64,000 nucleotides of DNA. Source: Blastobasis lacticolella. Its lineage: Eukaryota > Arthropoda > Insecta > Lepidoptera > Blastobasidae. Positions 11,844 through 24,600 of the stretch are shown here, one piece after another; position 1 is the first letter of the stretch, and the number at the start of each line of letters is the position of its first letter. Location: contig LR990051.1 of assembly GCA_905147135.1 (NCBI GenBank), positions 20,179,115 through 20,243,114 of the forward strand. The letters are read 5' to 3'. Both the position numbers and the translations under genes were made by a program. The notes beneath the pieces were generated by a model. The model had not been told where the DNA came from. It did no database searches and saw only the letters and a list, made by a program, of their open reading frames with translations.

Positions 11844-11981
11844 GAAGCAGACGAGCACGATGAGCGCGGCGACGGCGCAGTCCCAGCTCTGCAGCAGTGC
11901 GGAGCGCGGCGTCCAGATGAACGGGAACGTCGGCCGCAGGCAGTTCTCGTCGATTTCCTCCGTCAGCGTCAGGTCCTCGTG
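11844..11981 (-). CDS. Exon 11, pre-S1 and S1 of unit 2
   Basis: The exon is 46 codons, with acceptor TTTCCCTCAG|CAC and consensus donor TTC|GTGAGT. HEDLTLTEEIDENCLRP precedes FPFIWTPRSALLQSWDCAVA and ALIVLVCF. The P-x-S followed by W-D at the start of S1 is typical of CNG, HCN and EAG channels. This marks the start of a second membrane unit. Confidence 0.85.
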
Positions 11982-13856
11982 CTGAGGGAAACGATTAAGG
12001 TTTATAAGCTGCCATTTCCGTACCTTCGCCTGGCTATGGAAGTCGTCTCAGTTGCAGTAACATTACAATTGCATCGCATGTCAAACGTGTGATTGTTGTT
12101 CAAATGACAGATGTTGAGTTGCAACTTTCATATGATTGTTATTTAAATGACAGATGTTGATTTGCAACTTTCATGAGTTCGAACTTTTCCACAATTCGTT
12201 TTCTGGTACTCTACTTGCATTATGGTTTTATATGGCTGTTTATGCTCCAATAAATAATTAAATTACTAAGTTGCGTCTTTCTTAGTTGTCAAAGTGCCTT
12301 CAATTCTGTCAACGAAAACGTGTCAAAGGTCGAACAATGATTTAACTGCAATTTAACTGGGATGATGCTGGGACTGACTCGATACCTCGACGTAGTTATA
12401 GTAACATCACAGTTACATTGCAACATAATAACAACTGCATTGCACACCAGAATCGGTACCCTGGAATATGTAATAAAGTGTTAGGGTTGGTGGTGAAAAT
12501 TATTTTTTTATTATAATACCAGTGACATAAAATTTCCCAACACACAATATAGTTTTCAGAGCTAATAAGGTGTTGAGTCAACCGCTCTGCCTCACCTCTT
12601 ACTTTGCTTTTTAGAAATTGCGTCTTTTGGGCATCTGAAATGAATAGATTGATTTGTACAATTTCTGTAAAAGTCAGTATGGCAACATAGTTTTATTGAT
12701 AGTTATTTTAAGTGTGCTGTATTGCTCCTCGTACTCCGAAAATTCATTTTCATGTTGCTGATTAGGGATGGCCAATAGTGACTCTAACTCCTAATGTAAA
12801 TAGTCTTTACCTGACTATCGTGCCTGCGATGTAGTTAACAGATCGTCAAAATGACACTTTTCTACATAAGATCTAAGTTTAAATTAGTCACAGACATTCA
12901 AAATGCTTTAAAATTACTGGCCTGCTTCCGGAGTATTTCCTCGGTCTTGGTATTTGCTGCTTTCGATTCCGAAGGCTGTCGTAACTAGGCTAGGCCGTGG
13001 GGTTTTTCAGCACAGAAGCACGAGGCCTTTCAATAGGTTGATATGATACTATGATTTCTCGATAACATTAATACTTTGATTTCGATTACTCGGTTGGTAA
13101 AATAGATATTAGTGTTGTCGTCACAGGACGTTAATTTAATATGATTGGAATGTAATTAATTCCATTAGGAGTCTAGTTTGTCGACTAAACGGCGAATATA
13201 GTTGGCAGTTTTCCTCTCCGCACTATCCTTCCTAAAGTTTCTGTACGTCTGCTCGATAGCATTGATGATTTGCTATTAATTTGCTCATGGATATTTTAAA
13301 TAAAATTTGGAAAATGCTTACTTGAATAAATTATTTGCACTCCTGTCTGATAATGAATGAATGAGACTGCTTGCTTTGTTGCTACCCCTGTGATTCAGGG
13401 TGGATTGTGAAATCCATGTGGTCGCTAAGCCGGAATCATTAACACAATTACAATCCACAAGTCCACTTCACTCGCGTACTGATCCCGTTTAACTTATGCT
13501 CTAAGAACCAATGTTGGGGGTGGGTTTATGATATGATAACTAGGATAGTTTCTTTAGACATAAAATGATATGCTTGATTGATACGCGTACGCGTGATGTT
13601 GATGATTGTCGATTGCAAATTGAACTGAACTGCGACACTAAAAGAAATGAATTGGCATAATCGCTGATATTTCGTTTATGTTTTGTATTTACGTAGCTCG
13701 TACATTTAGCATGCATTTACATGATGATGAATAACATTGGTGAAATATTTCAAGGCTCTGGACCCAGCGGTTTCGGCTCTGCATTGTCGCACAGCCAAAA
13801 CCGCTTTGTAGCGCGCACAGTTTTATTATACATAGGCATGTATATAGGCAACTTGC
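11982..13856. other. Intron 10, no gene seen
   Basis: A 43-bp unit is tandemly duplicated at 12091-12176 (GATTGTTNTTNAAATGACAG and following bases). A short palindrome, ACGCGTACGCGT, lies near 13583. No transposon protein was recognised. The exon 10 end uses a GC donor at 13855-13856. Confidence 0.5.
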
Positions 13857-13989
13857 ATTCCTGATCATGTAAGCGCCGGCGACTTCCAGCATGAAGTCCT
13901 CGCGGCCGACGAGCAGGCTGCCGTCGGCCGCGCGCACCTTCTTTAGCGCCAGCAGGTTGTGCTTCAACTGCACGATACTGCTTTTATGC
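13857..13989 (-). CDS. Exon 10, bridge between the two channel units
   Basis: The acceptor is GTGGCTCAG|G. The peptide HKSSIVQLKHNLLALKK forms the last CNBD helix, followed by the linker VRAADGSLLVGREDFMLEVA and GAYMIRN. No GT donor fits the phase of exon 11. GCAAGT directly after AAT gives a GC-AG intron and exactly 44 codons plus one base. Readthrough without a stop is the evidence that units 1 and 2 share a chain; an RNA read across this junction would settle it. Confidence 0.72.
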
Positions 13990-14399
13990 CTGAGCCACAA
14001 ACACCACAATAGGATATAAATAAATGGAATAAATAAATACCATTACAGGGACCGAAACCGTTTAACCAGTCTCCGGGTTCGCAGTGCGATCAAATCTATT
14101 AGATTTCTACTTTTTAGTAGTTTAATGAAGTGTAGCAGGTAGAAATTTACTCAATTTTGGTACGTTTTAGGAACTCAAGTGGTCGTCAACTCGGCTGCTA
14201 CGTAAATTTACTTTTATTGTCTTTTATTACGATCAGCATCACATAACATCACAGCACCTTAGTCACAATGTAAAAAATTTCAAGCTCGCTCCGCTTGCTC
14301 ATTCATTCGTTGATTACCCCAGCATTTCCCCAAAATGTTAACGCTTTCTTCATAGGTTTCAGTTACTTTTCTTATCGTTCACCAACCTCATTGCGATCA

Positions 14400-14640
14400 C
14401 TCATTCATTGATTTCCTTCCATCGTGATGAAACCTGCAAATTCAGGCAACTGAATTTGTAACCATGATCCAATCTAGTCAGGTTCCCTGGTAGCAGGGTC
14501 ACGGAGGTCAGATGGTAGTCGCTCCACTGTAATTACCTGATCGCCAAATCCTGGATCATGATCATGGCGGACACCGAGCCCTCGTTCTCGAGAACAAACC
14601 GGGACGATTAAAGCCAAGGTGATTATTATTATTCATTGAT
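14400..14640 (+). repeat. SINE-like family 2, copy 1
   Basis: This is an inverted match to 34690-34990: both hold the phrases CATGATCCAGGATTT, CCCTGCTACCAGGG and CTGCANATTNAGGCNACTGAA. The tRNA-like head seen in the 34.9-kb copy is missing here. Confidence 0.6.
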
Positions 14641-17600
14641 TTCCTTCCGTTTATATTTAAAGGATAACCCATTGCTGTTGAGACCCAAAATGTCAAAAAA
14701 ACTGTCCGGTGTCAAATAATATTTGAAAAAGATGGCTATCGTCGCGTATGGTTATAAGTCGCGCGCTCTTCTATTTTAATCATATTTTGATTTCTTTTGC
14801 CTATCAGGAATAATAATCAAACATACTTTTTTCCTACTGTAGGAAACATTAAAATGTTATTTCTTTGGTAATTTTTGAATTAATTAACTTAAGAAGTGTA
14901 GACAATCGTAAGTGATACTTTGATATTGTCAGTAAACTGCCCTAAATGCCTTCAACCTGCGCTTATTTTACGGCATGATGATAGGTACTGTGTCAATGGC
15001 TAGGCTAGCCTATTGCCATCGACGAAAAACTCAAAAAGGTTGACGCAAGTTTAGTCTACTTACAATAAACTGCCCAAAGGACAAACTTGAAGTACTTTAT
15101 ATAAAACAGTATCTACATCAAAGAGCTTGGAAAGTTAAGAAGAGCGGTCCTCATAGACAAAATGCGTGCTAATGTATAAGATTTAATTAAAGATAAAAAA
15201 TGTAAACAACTGGGTTGCCACTATAAAAAAATTACCCAAATGGTGGATTATTTAAAATCATAGAAATATTGATTAAAATTATTACATTCGAAATGAAATA
15301 AAATCATATTAAAATTTTTTTTTTTTTTTACTGATTTAAGTAGGGAACAATGCTTTATTTGTTGCGTATTTATGCTGCTTTAATGATATATGCCACTGGT
15401 AATGGTGAGAAATTCTATACATTTGGTTCGTTGTTACGGTACATTATTGCAATGGCTCGGAAAGTGAGGGATTGAACGACGCCGAGACATAATACTGTTT
15501 TTCTCAAATAGTAATACATAATATAATATAAGATACACAATGGCAGCCATTTCTTTCTAATATTGAATGTTCTAAATTGTATTCTAGGACTAATAGTTTC
15601 CAAGTTACTTATTACGTTTTTAATAAATTGAATAAATTTGAGTAATTCGATTTGTTCCGTTTTTAAAAGTTTACCAGTCATTACTTTTAAGTGTGCGTGA
15701 TGCATAACCATTTGGGAAATAAATACATTCGATGAAAAAGGTTTTAAACCCCTGGATAGTCTCTTTAACATTGACAGTTTACATTTTTTATCTTTAATTT
15801 CATCTCCAACTTTAACATAAAGTAAACAAACTATTCAGATACGATATCAGTATATTTATTGGTAAAATAATTTCATACTTTGTGTTGAATGTTTTGTTAT
15901 TTTATTTTATTAGTGAAGTGCATTAGACCGCTACCTTTTAAATATATTGTAAGTCGCTGGTTATCGCTCGTAGAATGTGTAAAGAGGTGTATAGAATATG
16001 AGTTAAAGATTCTTGTTGATTAGCTTTTTTTAAATATCTCGAGGTTTCAGTAATTTCTTGACTAAAATATTACAACAAGCTTTGTGATATATAGTGTGAA
16101 AACATCGATAAATCATAATTACCTATTAAATCACAAAATATATGTAAAATTAATTTAAGTCGGGCGTGTGATAGTGATATGTTCGCTGCTTTTTCCCAAT
16201 GTCGACGTAAACAAAAAATATCTATTGATTACGAGGAGTGAAACAATTGGGGGAGATCTTTCAGCATTGGAATGATGTAGGCAAATAATTATAGTTAAGC
16301 TTTAAATTTGTAAGTAAATTGACCTGATTTTTATTCTTTTAGTTTTGCTGAATGCTATAACTTATAACTTTCCCGGGATAAAAGTGACCTATGTCACTCG
16401 GAAATAAAGTTGCTTCCTATTAATGAAAGTGATTAAGAAAAAATCTTATTAAATCGATATCGATAATATCGCTTATTACAATACATCAAAAGAGAGTATC
16501 GACAGAGTGGACAGCCCTTTTTATTTGCTGCTGACAGAAAATGAAGGCGATTTCATTATTTTTTGTCTCTGATCTGGCACACATTTTTTGTAAGAAAAAG
16601 CTGTCACAGCCCTCTCTATAGATTGGCCTTTTGGCCACATCATTCATCATCATTTTGGCAACATCGCAAATGAGCATGTGTTAGAAAAATAGATAGAGTT
16701 TACCGATCTAATGAGTGAAGTATTTAGGTTGGCCTAGTGTTTTTAACTAAGTATTGTGCACAATAAATGGTTAAATAAATAAATAAGATTATAAAGTTGA
16801 ATATGAAATGAATAATAGGGCACATTAGTTAAATATAAATTTATATTTATTCAGGAAAGGATATTCATATTCATACACACAAATAAGATCAAATGAGATA
16901 AGTTAATAATAAGGCAGTCATAGCAAACTAATTTACATGAGATTATTACCAATATATTCTAAACATAATAAAATAGCAAAATGAAGTATAGCGGCTATAT
17001 CGCCAAAGAATTACACAACTAAATCAATTATAAATCAGCAATAGGCACCAAAGTAATATGTAGTGTACAGTTATCGTGAGTGTTTAGGGGGTTAGGTAGG
17101 GGATGTTAATGACCGAACCCGTTGGATGTTGTTTAAACACTAAATTTATTATAAAAAGTAATCGACCAAGTAATTTACCTACGCTGCAATACATTCGGCG
17201 CGCATTGGCCTACTTACAGCCGTAGGTAAAATTGCCTGTACGGCGTTACTCCGTACATAATACAATGCAAGTTTATACTTAACTCTGTGTCTGGTCTGGA
17301 GCAAAAAAGTCCTTTCCATTCATTCAACTAGGTTTAATAGACCCCACGTTTAGCCGGAAACCGGAACATATTTCAACTAATCATAAGACGTTATACACTG
17401 CCAGTTAAATATGAATGGGATAAGTTCGCCTTTGCTTTGTAAGTGTTTCCTTTTGAAATGTACTATGTTGTTGCAATAAAGAAATTACATACATATGAAG
17501 TTATTGTGCCAAAATACTTAACCAAAGACATTGAAATATAACTATTACAATTACTATACGTAAATACGTAGGGAAATATTTACTAACTATATTCTATTAG

Positions 17601-18028
17601 ATAAACCATCAAATTAACATAAATATAATTATAATATCTAACACATGTATCTACCATTTTTTATATTGTTAGGTCTCTTTAGAAGAGTTTATACAAAAGT
17701 TTACAACACTTAGTTGCTATATACAGTTTTCCAAATTATTGTTTGTGTTTTGTCTGTTTTGCTCGTAAACGGTTGGGAAAAGTGTACAAAGCCAAAATTG
17801 TAGAGACTTTTATGGAGATTACAAGCTTCGATTATCGCCAATGCGGTTTAATAAAACTGCGATGTCATTGTAAGACATACTTATTGCCTTAGTATATAAG
17901 AACGTTTCTTACTATGATACGATTTCAAGTTATTAGCAAAATACTGAAAAATTGCCAAAATTTTGTAGTTTGTCGAGCACCATGGGAGTAGCACACCGTT
18001 TTTGAGTGTAGCAAACTTGGGTATAAAC
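14641..18028. other. Part of intron 9 without recognised genes
   Basis: AT-rich. A minus-strand open frame of 118 codons (15415-15771) has no family signature that I recognise, and it lacks the GC bias of the host exons. A segment near 16355-16440 matches 29340-29430 in inverted orientation (shared phrase AGTGACNTATGTCAC). No splice-consistent exon was found. Confidence 0.4.
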
Positions 18029-19036
18029 TAGAGATGTAACGGATATCCGGCCACTATCCGGTATCCGGCCTATCCGGCCGGATACCGGATAGTAAAAAAT
18101 GTATGAAAAGCTCATAAAAGTGATTTTGCTCATCGGAAATATATGCCCTTCTGTAGCAGTCGAGTTAAAAGTCGTATCAAAACGTTTAAAAACCATTAAT
18201 ATTAATCAAAGAACTATTGATTATGTCGGCATCGGCACCTATTTTACTCGTATCGTTCATTTGGAAGATTAGCAAAAATTGTTAATAGTTTTCTGGTCTC
18301 TTCTTTTTGCACTATGCCTTTTCCATTAGCTAGAGTCAGCTCTCCTTGTCTGCTTCCTCTATTTCTTTCTATTTTGAGCAGTAGCAGCGTCAATAATATT
18401 GTCCTTCAGGTCCCGTTGGTCCGCCGTCAGCCAGGTGGCGTGTGGGTGTCTTCCGCGTCAGCGAGTCACTAAGGTGATCTTTGGGGCGGCGGAGCACATG
18501 CTCACACCATCGCATTGAGCGTTCTTAAATTTTCTCGGGCATAGGTGTGACTTTGTAACTTCCACGAGTGTGGACATTACGTACTTTGCCCAACAGGGTG
18601 TCACCCGCTGATCAGCATAAATACGCATTTGACGTGTGTAGTTTAGACAAGTGCTGTTTAGTATTATAATGTACTTGGTGTAATAATTTAAAGTCAATCA
18701 AGATATATATTGATATTATAGATATGATAAAATATTATCCATGATATGAATTTCTTTATATTTAGAGGTAGTATACGATGTCGTTTATCCTCTACGATGC
18801 TGTGGGCTAATGTGTAAGCCCGTATTTTGAAACTATCAATCCGTATGAGGGCGGAAGAATTGTTCAGTTCAACGTTCAAATTATTCACATGAAACTTTAA
18901 ATTACATAAACACGTGCAGTCGTATAAAGTCCCACCTGTAAATATCCGGCCGCCGGATATTCGGCTATCCGGCTAGGAGGCTGGCCGGATATCCGGTATC
19001 CGGTATCCGGCCAAACAACTATCCGTTTCATCTCTA
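18029..19036. mobile_element. Nonautonomous hAT transposon, 1008 bp, with 8-bp target duplication
   Basis: The ends are inverted: TAGAGATGTAACGGATA at the left, and the reverse complement of the right end reads TAGAGATGAAACGGATA. Both subterminal zones carry clusters of the CCGGATA phrase. The flanks are exact 8-bp direct repeats, GTATAAAC at 18021-18028 and 19037-19044. An 8-bp duplication with TAGAGATG-type ends is the hAT pattern. No transposase is encoded. Confidence 0.92.
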
Positions 19037-19406
19037 GTATAAACTTCTCTAAGGGGACCAAACAACATATAAAAAATTATAGTTACATGCGTGTTTTCGA
19101 TGTTTGCCTTTTTTGTGAAGAAATATGCTGTAAATACTAATAAATAAACTTTTATATAAAATTAACAAGCAAAAATACTTACTTAGCCGCTTGTTTAACT
19201 CTTTTCCTGTGATATCTCTTCTTTTTATCAATTGTTTCCTGTAAGACAAACAATAAGTTGGTTTAAACATCATATACTCTGGTTCATAGTGCTTCAGCGA
19301 TTTCTGAAAAATAAGGTTCAACTCATTGCTTCTACTCACTTCTACTTCTTGTGGTTCTAATATCTACGATTTTCTGCCTACGACCTCTTACGTCATTTTA
19401 TCAGTC

Positions 19407-19605
19407 ACTAGTGGACCCGGCGCGACTTCGTTCACGTACACCTACCCACCCTCTACCCATTTTTCTTATAAACCTTCCTCTTGAATCACTCTATCTATTA
19501 AAAAAAAACGCATCAAAATCCGTTGCGTAGTTTCAAAGATTTAAGCATACAAAGGGACATAGGGACAGAGAAAGCGACTTTGTTTTATACTATGTAGTGA
19601 TTATA
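19407..19605 (-). mobile_element. Short nonautonomous Helitron-like element
   Basis: About 200 bp, starting with CTAG (the 3' end on the minus strand) and running to ACAAAGTCGC-type sequence. The inverted copy lies at 37677-37874, where the sense strand ends in GGGTCCACTAG followed by T. A degraded copy lies near 58965-59090. Confidence 0.6.
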
Positions 19606-19639
19606 AAATGACGTTTAGGTACAGCTAAGAGGTATAATA

Positions 19640-19870
19640 AATACAATGTGTAACTCAGACCCATTTTTTTTATGTTATACGGCAGACAAACAGGCAAGCG
19701 GGCCACCTGATGAATATGGCGTTGCCCGCCTCTGAAGAGATCTCTAATATACCTCTTGAACGATCCCATGTCCTGTGGAAACACTGTGTCTGGAAGCTCA
19801 TTCCACATCCGAATCGTACGAGCGAGAAACGTTCTTCCGAACCTTCCAATACCCATGAAAACACCCATGA
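19640..19870 (-). pseudogene. 3' end of a non-LTR retrotransposon (WNELP family), copy 1
   Basis: The minus-strand frame reads RTFLARTIRMWNELPDTVFP, then MGSFKRYIRDLFRGGQRH and a 3' phrase encoding LPVCLPYNIKK. It is closely similar to copies at 28920-29140 and 47900-48295. It is only a 3' fragment and lies just downstream of exon 9. Confidence 0.75.
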
Positions 19871-19973
19871 AATAGGATTAACCACTCTCTTATCAAACAT
19901 CAAAAATAATACTGTGAGTTTCACCTTAAATGTAGAGAACACCTTCCGCCCCTGCCCGCTGGCCTTCCCGTAC

Positions 19974-20041
19974 CTGACGGCCACGCGCCAGAAGTCGACT
20001 GCGCGCAGCGTGTGCACCACGCAGTAGGAGGCCGCACGCAC
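19974..20041 (-). CDS. Exon 9, end of CNBD
   Basis: The acceptor is ACCGAAG|GTG and the donor GTCAG|GTACGG; two leftover bases join the G of exon 10 to make arginine. The peptide VRAASYCVVHTLRAVDFW follows the family pattern R-A-x-x-Y-C-x-L-x-x-L-x-x-x-x-F. A downstream GTGAAA donor gives a longer open exon, but its phase does not fit exon 10. Intron 8 is only 312 bp. Confidence 0.8.
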
Positions 20042-20353
20042 CTTCGGTTAACAGACTTTTTAATTTCTGGCCACCGTTGAGTATTCTGGGTGGACTTTAT
20101 TTAAGTCACATAATGTACATCCGCTACAACTTATCAGAGCACAAAGGGGATTTTCCTTTTTTATAAGAACTAGCCATGCATTTTACCGCCATCTCACACC
20201 ACCCTGGCGGTGAGTCACGATGCAGCTAAAGATGGAACATGCCTGTCTAGAAACAGTATTATCGCTGTTGTCTTGAAGGAGTCACATAACAATGTTGAAG
20301 GAACACAGTCGCAGCCATCATGTTCCTCTAGAGCAGGCTGTACGCATACGCAC

Positions 20354-20464
20354 CTCGACGTGCGAGCGCGTACTGGCCAGCGCGGCGCACACGCCGAGCG
20401 GGTTGAGCACCGAGCCGCGGCACAGCCGCAGCATCGCCGTCTGGTCGTCCTCCGCACTCAACAG
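20354..20464 (-). CDS. Exon 8, second half of CNBD, altered cassette
   Basis: The exon is 37 codons, with acceptor TCTCCTCAG|CTG and donor GAG|GTGCGT. It reads LLSAEDDQTAMLRLCRGSVL, then NPLGVCAALASTRSHVE. It fills the place of the family pattern G-S-x-F-G-E-I-x-L-L followed by R-T/R-x-A. The GE pair, whose glutamate contacts cyclic nucleotide, is replaced by NPLG, while a TRS remains near the arginine position. Nucleotide binding may be weak or lost. Confidence 0.82.
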
Positions 20465-20819
20465 CTGAGGAGAGATGCAAGAAATTAGGGTTTTCGCGAC
20501 TCCAGGTGGCGCTACTGAGACGTGAGGTCTGATATCCAAATAAAGGCTGTTAAAGGCCTTTATTTGGATATGCATTCGCTACTTCCTAGGTGTTGCTGCT
20601 ACCTATGGGCGACGGTGATCACTTATGATTCTGTCCAGTAGCACGAGATATTTTGACAAGGGCTCTTACTCGCCAGTGCCGCCATCTACTGGAATTTCAA
20701 ACTCGCGTTAGCCCCCATTTAATTTAATTGTTTGACGTGGCCTGTATAATTAATAAGCTTAACCAGAATACTGGCAATCTTTTAATTATTTTCGATGAAT
20801 TTAATACAGTCGATAAACA

Positions 20820-21067
20820 CGTTCAAACAATAAGAAGTGATTAGCGATAAATACAATAAAGTTTTATTAGAACTTTTAATTTAAAAATACCAAAATATCA
20901 AATTCTAATAACGAATATAACCTCCTTTATCAAAATCACAGCTTTCGTCCTTCTGGGCATGATTTCCACGACATTTTTAATCGTCTTGAGGAACACGTTC
21001 TCACTGTTCTGCAATGACTCTTTTAGCTCATTGATGTTTTGTGGAGCAGGTTGCACTGATACACGTC
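20820..21067 (-). pseudogene. Tc1/mariner-like transposase C-terminus
   Basis: The minus-strand frame contains NVVEIMPRRTKAVILIK, matching the Tc1-family end pattern S/I-M-P-R-R-x-x-A-V-I-x-A-K-G-G. The downstream noncoding end includes AATAAAACTTTATTG. The upstream part of the transposase is absent: the sequence stops where the BEL/Pao 5' LTR begins. Confidence 0.65.
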
Positions 21068-21307
21068 TGTCGCAGCACGAACGGAACGCAGCCTCACCTG
21101 TCACATTTTCACCTGTCACCTGTCACCTGTCATCTGTCATCTGTCATCGGTCATCGGTCAATGTTCTAGTGGCTTCTATATCGCATTACGCACCTACCAA
21201 CGAGGTCATATTTTTTGTATTTCATAATTTGCACATTAAACAGCTCAAAGGTCCCTTGAGAGTAATTTATTTTCACAACCTGGAGATAACGCTGTGCAGC
21301 CGCAACA
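21068..21307 (+). repeat. BEL/Pao 5' LTR
   Basis: It starts TGTCGCAGCACGAACGG and ends GCAGCCGCAACA. It holds three CACCTGT units, then CATCTGT and CATCGGT variants. The six bases after the end (TAGTTT) are shared with the 3' LTR flank, so the true end could be at 21313. Confidence 0.85.
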
Positions 21308-21629
21308 TAGTTTGATCCTTCATCGCCGATATTACAACGAACCACGCACACGGCGACCTAACCTCCAAGACGGTAGTTGTGGATGACGACCTAAAATCTC
21401 AAAGGACATCGAAGCCCGCAGTCACCATTTTCAAGAAACGGTACGGCCAACAACCCATCCTATCGCATAACCCTGTCCTGTGCCTGTGTTGATCCCGTGG
21501 AAATTTAAATTTTCAGTGATTGAGACGCAAGGAGCTGCCTTCACGTTTGCCAGGTGTCTAGCAGCGGCATAAGTATTCGTTGTCACCTTCAAACTGTGAG
21601 TACTCCACCTTTCACATTAACCTTCCGAA
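21308..21629 (+). other. BEL/Pao 5' untranslated leader
   Basis: This is the leader between the 5' LTR and the gag start. It should contain the primer-binding site right after the LTR, but I cannot match the sequence TAGTTTGATCC to a specific tRNA by eye. No open frame of note. Confidence 0.6.
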
Positions 21630-24600
21630 ATGAGCACAGAACCTACATCAGTGAGAGACAGGTCGAAGTCGCCATGCAAGTTGACCGTAACAAATAATGA
21701 TGCGACAAATCAATTTCTCCGCGAGCTAGTTAAGAAACGGGCTATAATAAAGGGGCGTCTTACGAAGTTTTCTAATCATGTTAAAGGTTTTAAGCCCATT
21801 GATATTTTGTCAGCCCAGATGAAGGTAGACCTCAAGCTTCGTATTCAGGGTGCCGCTAGCTTGTTTTCAGAAATTAATATAGTTCAAACTAAGCTTGAGG
21901 AGTCTGTATTAGACGTAGATCTCGAAGGGCAATTATCACAACGTGAGAATTTCGAAGACAGCTATTATAGTACACTGTCCCAGGCCGAATGTGTATTTAG
22001 CGGAGCCACAGTCGGTGCCAGCTTTAGAAATGTAACTAGTGATTCAGTAAAATTACCTACAATATCAATACCTACCTTTGACGGTTCATATGAGCGTTGG
22101 TTGGAGTTTAGGGACACATTCCAATCACTCATTCACAATGCTGAAAGCATGCCTAACATTCAAAAATTTCATTACTTAAAATCGTCATTAAAAGGCACGG
22201 CAGCATTAGTGATTGATTCTTTGGAGTTCTCCGCTTCCAGCTATATCGTAGCATGGGAACTACTACTCACACGATATAACAACAATAGGTTATTGATACA
22301 TAATCACGTAAAGTCTCTATTTACTATTCAAACGTTGACAAAAGAATCTCCAGACTTGCTACGCAATTTAATCGATGTGGTTTTAAAGAATTTACGCGCT
22401 TTAAAATTATTAGGCGAACCTGTAGGAAGTTGGGATACTTTAATTAACTATATTGTTGTTTCCAAGCTTGATAAGAATACAGAACGCGAATGGGAACAAT
22501 ACAAAACCACAACGTTAAAAAAGTCTGTCGATTCTCAGTCAAAACTTCAATTTGACGACTTGCTGACATTTCTAAAGGACAGGGCCGAAATGTTGGAAAC
22601 TTTGCAGGTCTCACACTATCAAATTAACACAACCATCTCAAAACCAAATTTAAATACGCGAAGCACAAATAAAATACACTGCAATGTTTCCACAAACAAG
22701 CCGCACACACACAATAGAAAAAGTTGTTTACTGTGTAATTCTAATCATCCATTGTATGCATGCCAAAGATTTTTGGATTACAATTTAGCTGCGAAACTTA
22801 AATTCGTAAATGACAACAAGCTATGCGTGAACTGTCTACGCTCAGGTCATAGTGTAAATGATTGCAGGTTCGGTTCGTGTAGGAAGTGCAACAAAAAACA
22901 CAACTCATTGATTCACGACGATGAAGTGAGCCGCGATTTCGCCGATTCTACTAGCAATAACAAACAATCCGCGTTAGTGTTGCACTCCCTCCCCGCACCG
23001 CAGCTGCAGTCACCATGCGCTAGCAAAAACACTATCAATTACATTGACACTCACACAGGTGTTTTATGCGCTAATTATCCCTGTGTGAAACCCGTATTGT
23101 TATCAACGGCATTAGTGGAGGTTAGAGGTAAACACAACAGTTATCATTTGGCACGCGCACTACTGGACTCGGGAAGCGAAAGATGTATTATGACACAATC
23201 ACTATGCGAATTATTAGATACGCCATTAATACAGTCCACTCAAGAAATACGCGGGGTTGGCAATTCTATTACTCAGTCAACGCAGATTTGTAATATTGAA
23301 ATTAAATCGCGCATCAATCCATTCGTTACGCAAATACAATGTATTGTGCTGCCGCACATTACATCTTCGTTACCAGCGATACCTAAACAACACGCGCAGT
23401 TTAGGATCCCGGATAATATTCAACTAGCCGATCCCGATTTTCATGAGCCTCAAAACATTGATATCCTATTAGGCGCAGATATCTTTTGGGACTTATTATG
23501 CGAGGAAAAAATGCGTTTGTCTAGCGGTCCCTATCTCCAGAACACGCAATTAGGTTGGCTTATTTCAGGTCCCGTAAATATTATGCGTAAGCCGGGTCCC
23601 GTACAATGTAATTTCTCACTAAGCGTAGAAACCCAACTTCGTAAATTCTGGGAGATCGAGGAACTCGTACCTAGGCTCTGTGATGCGCGCACGGACGAGG
23701 AGCGGGAATGTGAAGAACATTTCGTCACATCTACAACACGCAACGGTGACGGAAGGTTTTGCGTTTCCATTCCCATGAAGGCATCACCACAAACTTTAGG
23801 TGAGACATTTCCGCGAGCAATGAAGCGATTTGAATCGTTGGAAAAACGTTTACAACGCGATTTTAAACTTAAAGGGTTGTATACAGATTTTATGCATGAG
23901 TATGTCGCATTGGGACACATGACGCGCATTGTGTCCTATGCCACACCTCATTTCTTTATGCCGCATCACGGTGTTCTACGGGAACACAGTACAACAACAA
24001 AATTGCGCGCTGTGTTCGATGCAAGCGCTGCCTCGAGCACAGGTGTGTCTCTCAATGATTTGCAGCTCGTGGGAAGTCCTATTCAAGGCGATTTAATTTC
24101 TATTTTATTACGTGTTCGCCTGCACAAATACGTCGCGTGTGCAGACGTTGAAAAAATGTATAGGCAGGTCGAAGTTGTTGAAAATCAACGCGATTTACAA
24201 CTTATCCTTTGGCGTGACGAACCTACCCAACCTATAGGTATTTATCGTCATAATCGAATTGTGTACGGAACCGCAGCGGCTCCCTTTCTGGCAGTCAGAT
24301 GCCTAAAGGAGACAGCCACGAACTGCACGGACTCTGACGTCAAACGGATAATAAACGAAGACTTTTACGTTGATGATATGATTACCGGTCATGACGATAA
24401 AGTTAAACTTCTAGATTTGTGCGACAAAACGTCGGAGACTTTACAATCGGGATGCTTTCCATTACGTAAATGGACATTCAACTTTGAATGCGATTCTAAT
24501 TTAATGAGAGAACGATTTAATGGTGTTAAACCGTTAAATTTAGAGTCCAATAGTCCATGCAAAACGCTAGGCGTCGGTTGGAACAATGCCTCCGACGAGT

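Noticed and set aside
11658..11858. Minus-strand frame with TNTGFGDYG read as a potassium-channel filter exon
   Set aside because: It crosses a consensus GTGAGT donor and sits after S1, not between S5 and S6. Exon 12 fits the next segment in phase. Kept only as a curiosity.
15415..15771. 118-codon frame as a host gene
   Set aside because: AT-rich composition, no recognised domain, no splice context, and it lies inside intron 9.
20210..20488. Plus-strand frame across exon 8
   Set aside because: It is the complement of a GC-rich exon; the minus-strand frame matches the CNBD and has proper splice sites.
23531..23929. Minus-strand frame inside gag-pol
   Set aside because: Shadow of the BEL/Pao frame on the opposite strand.
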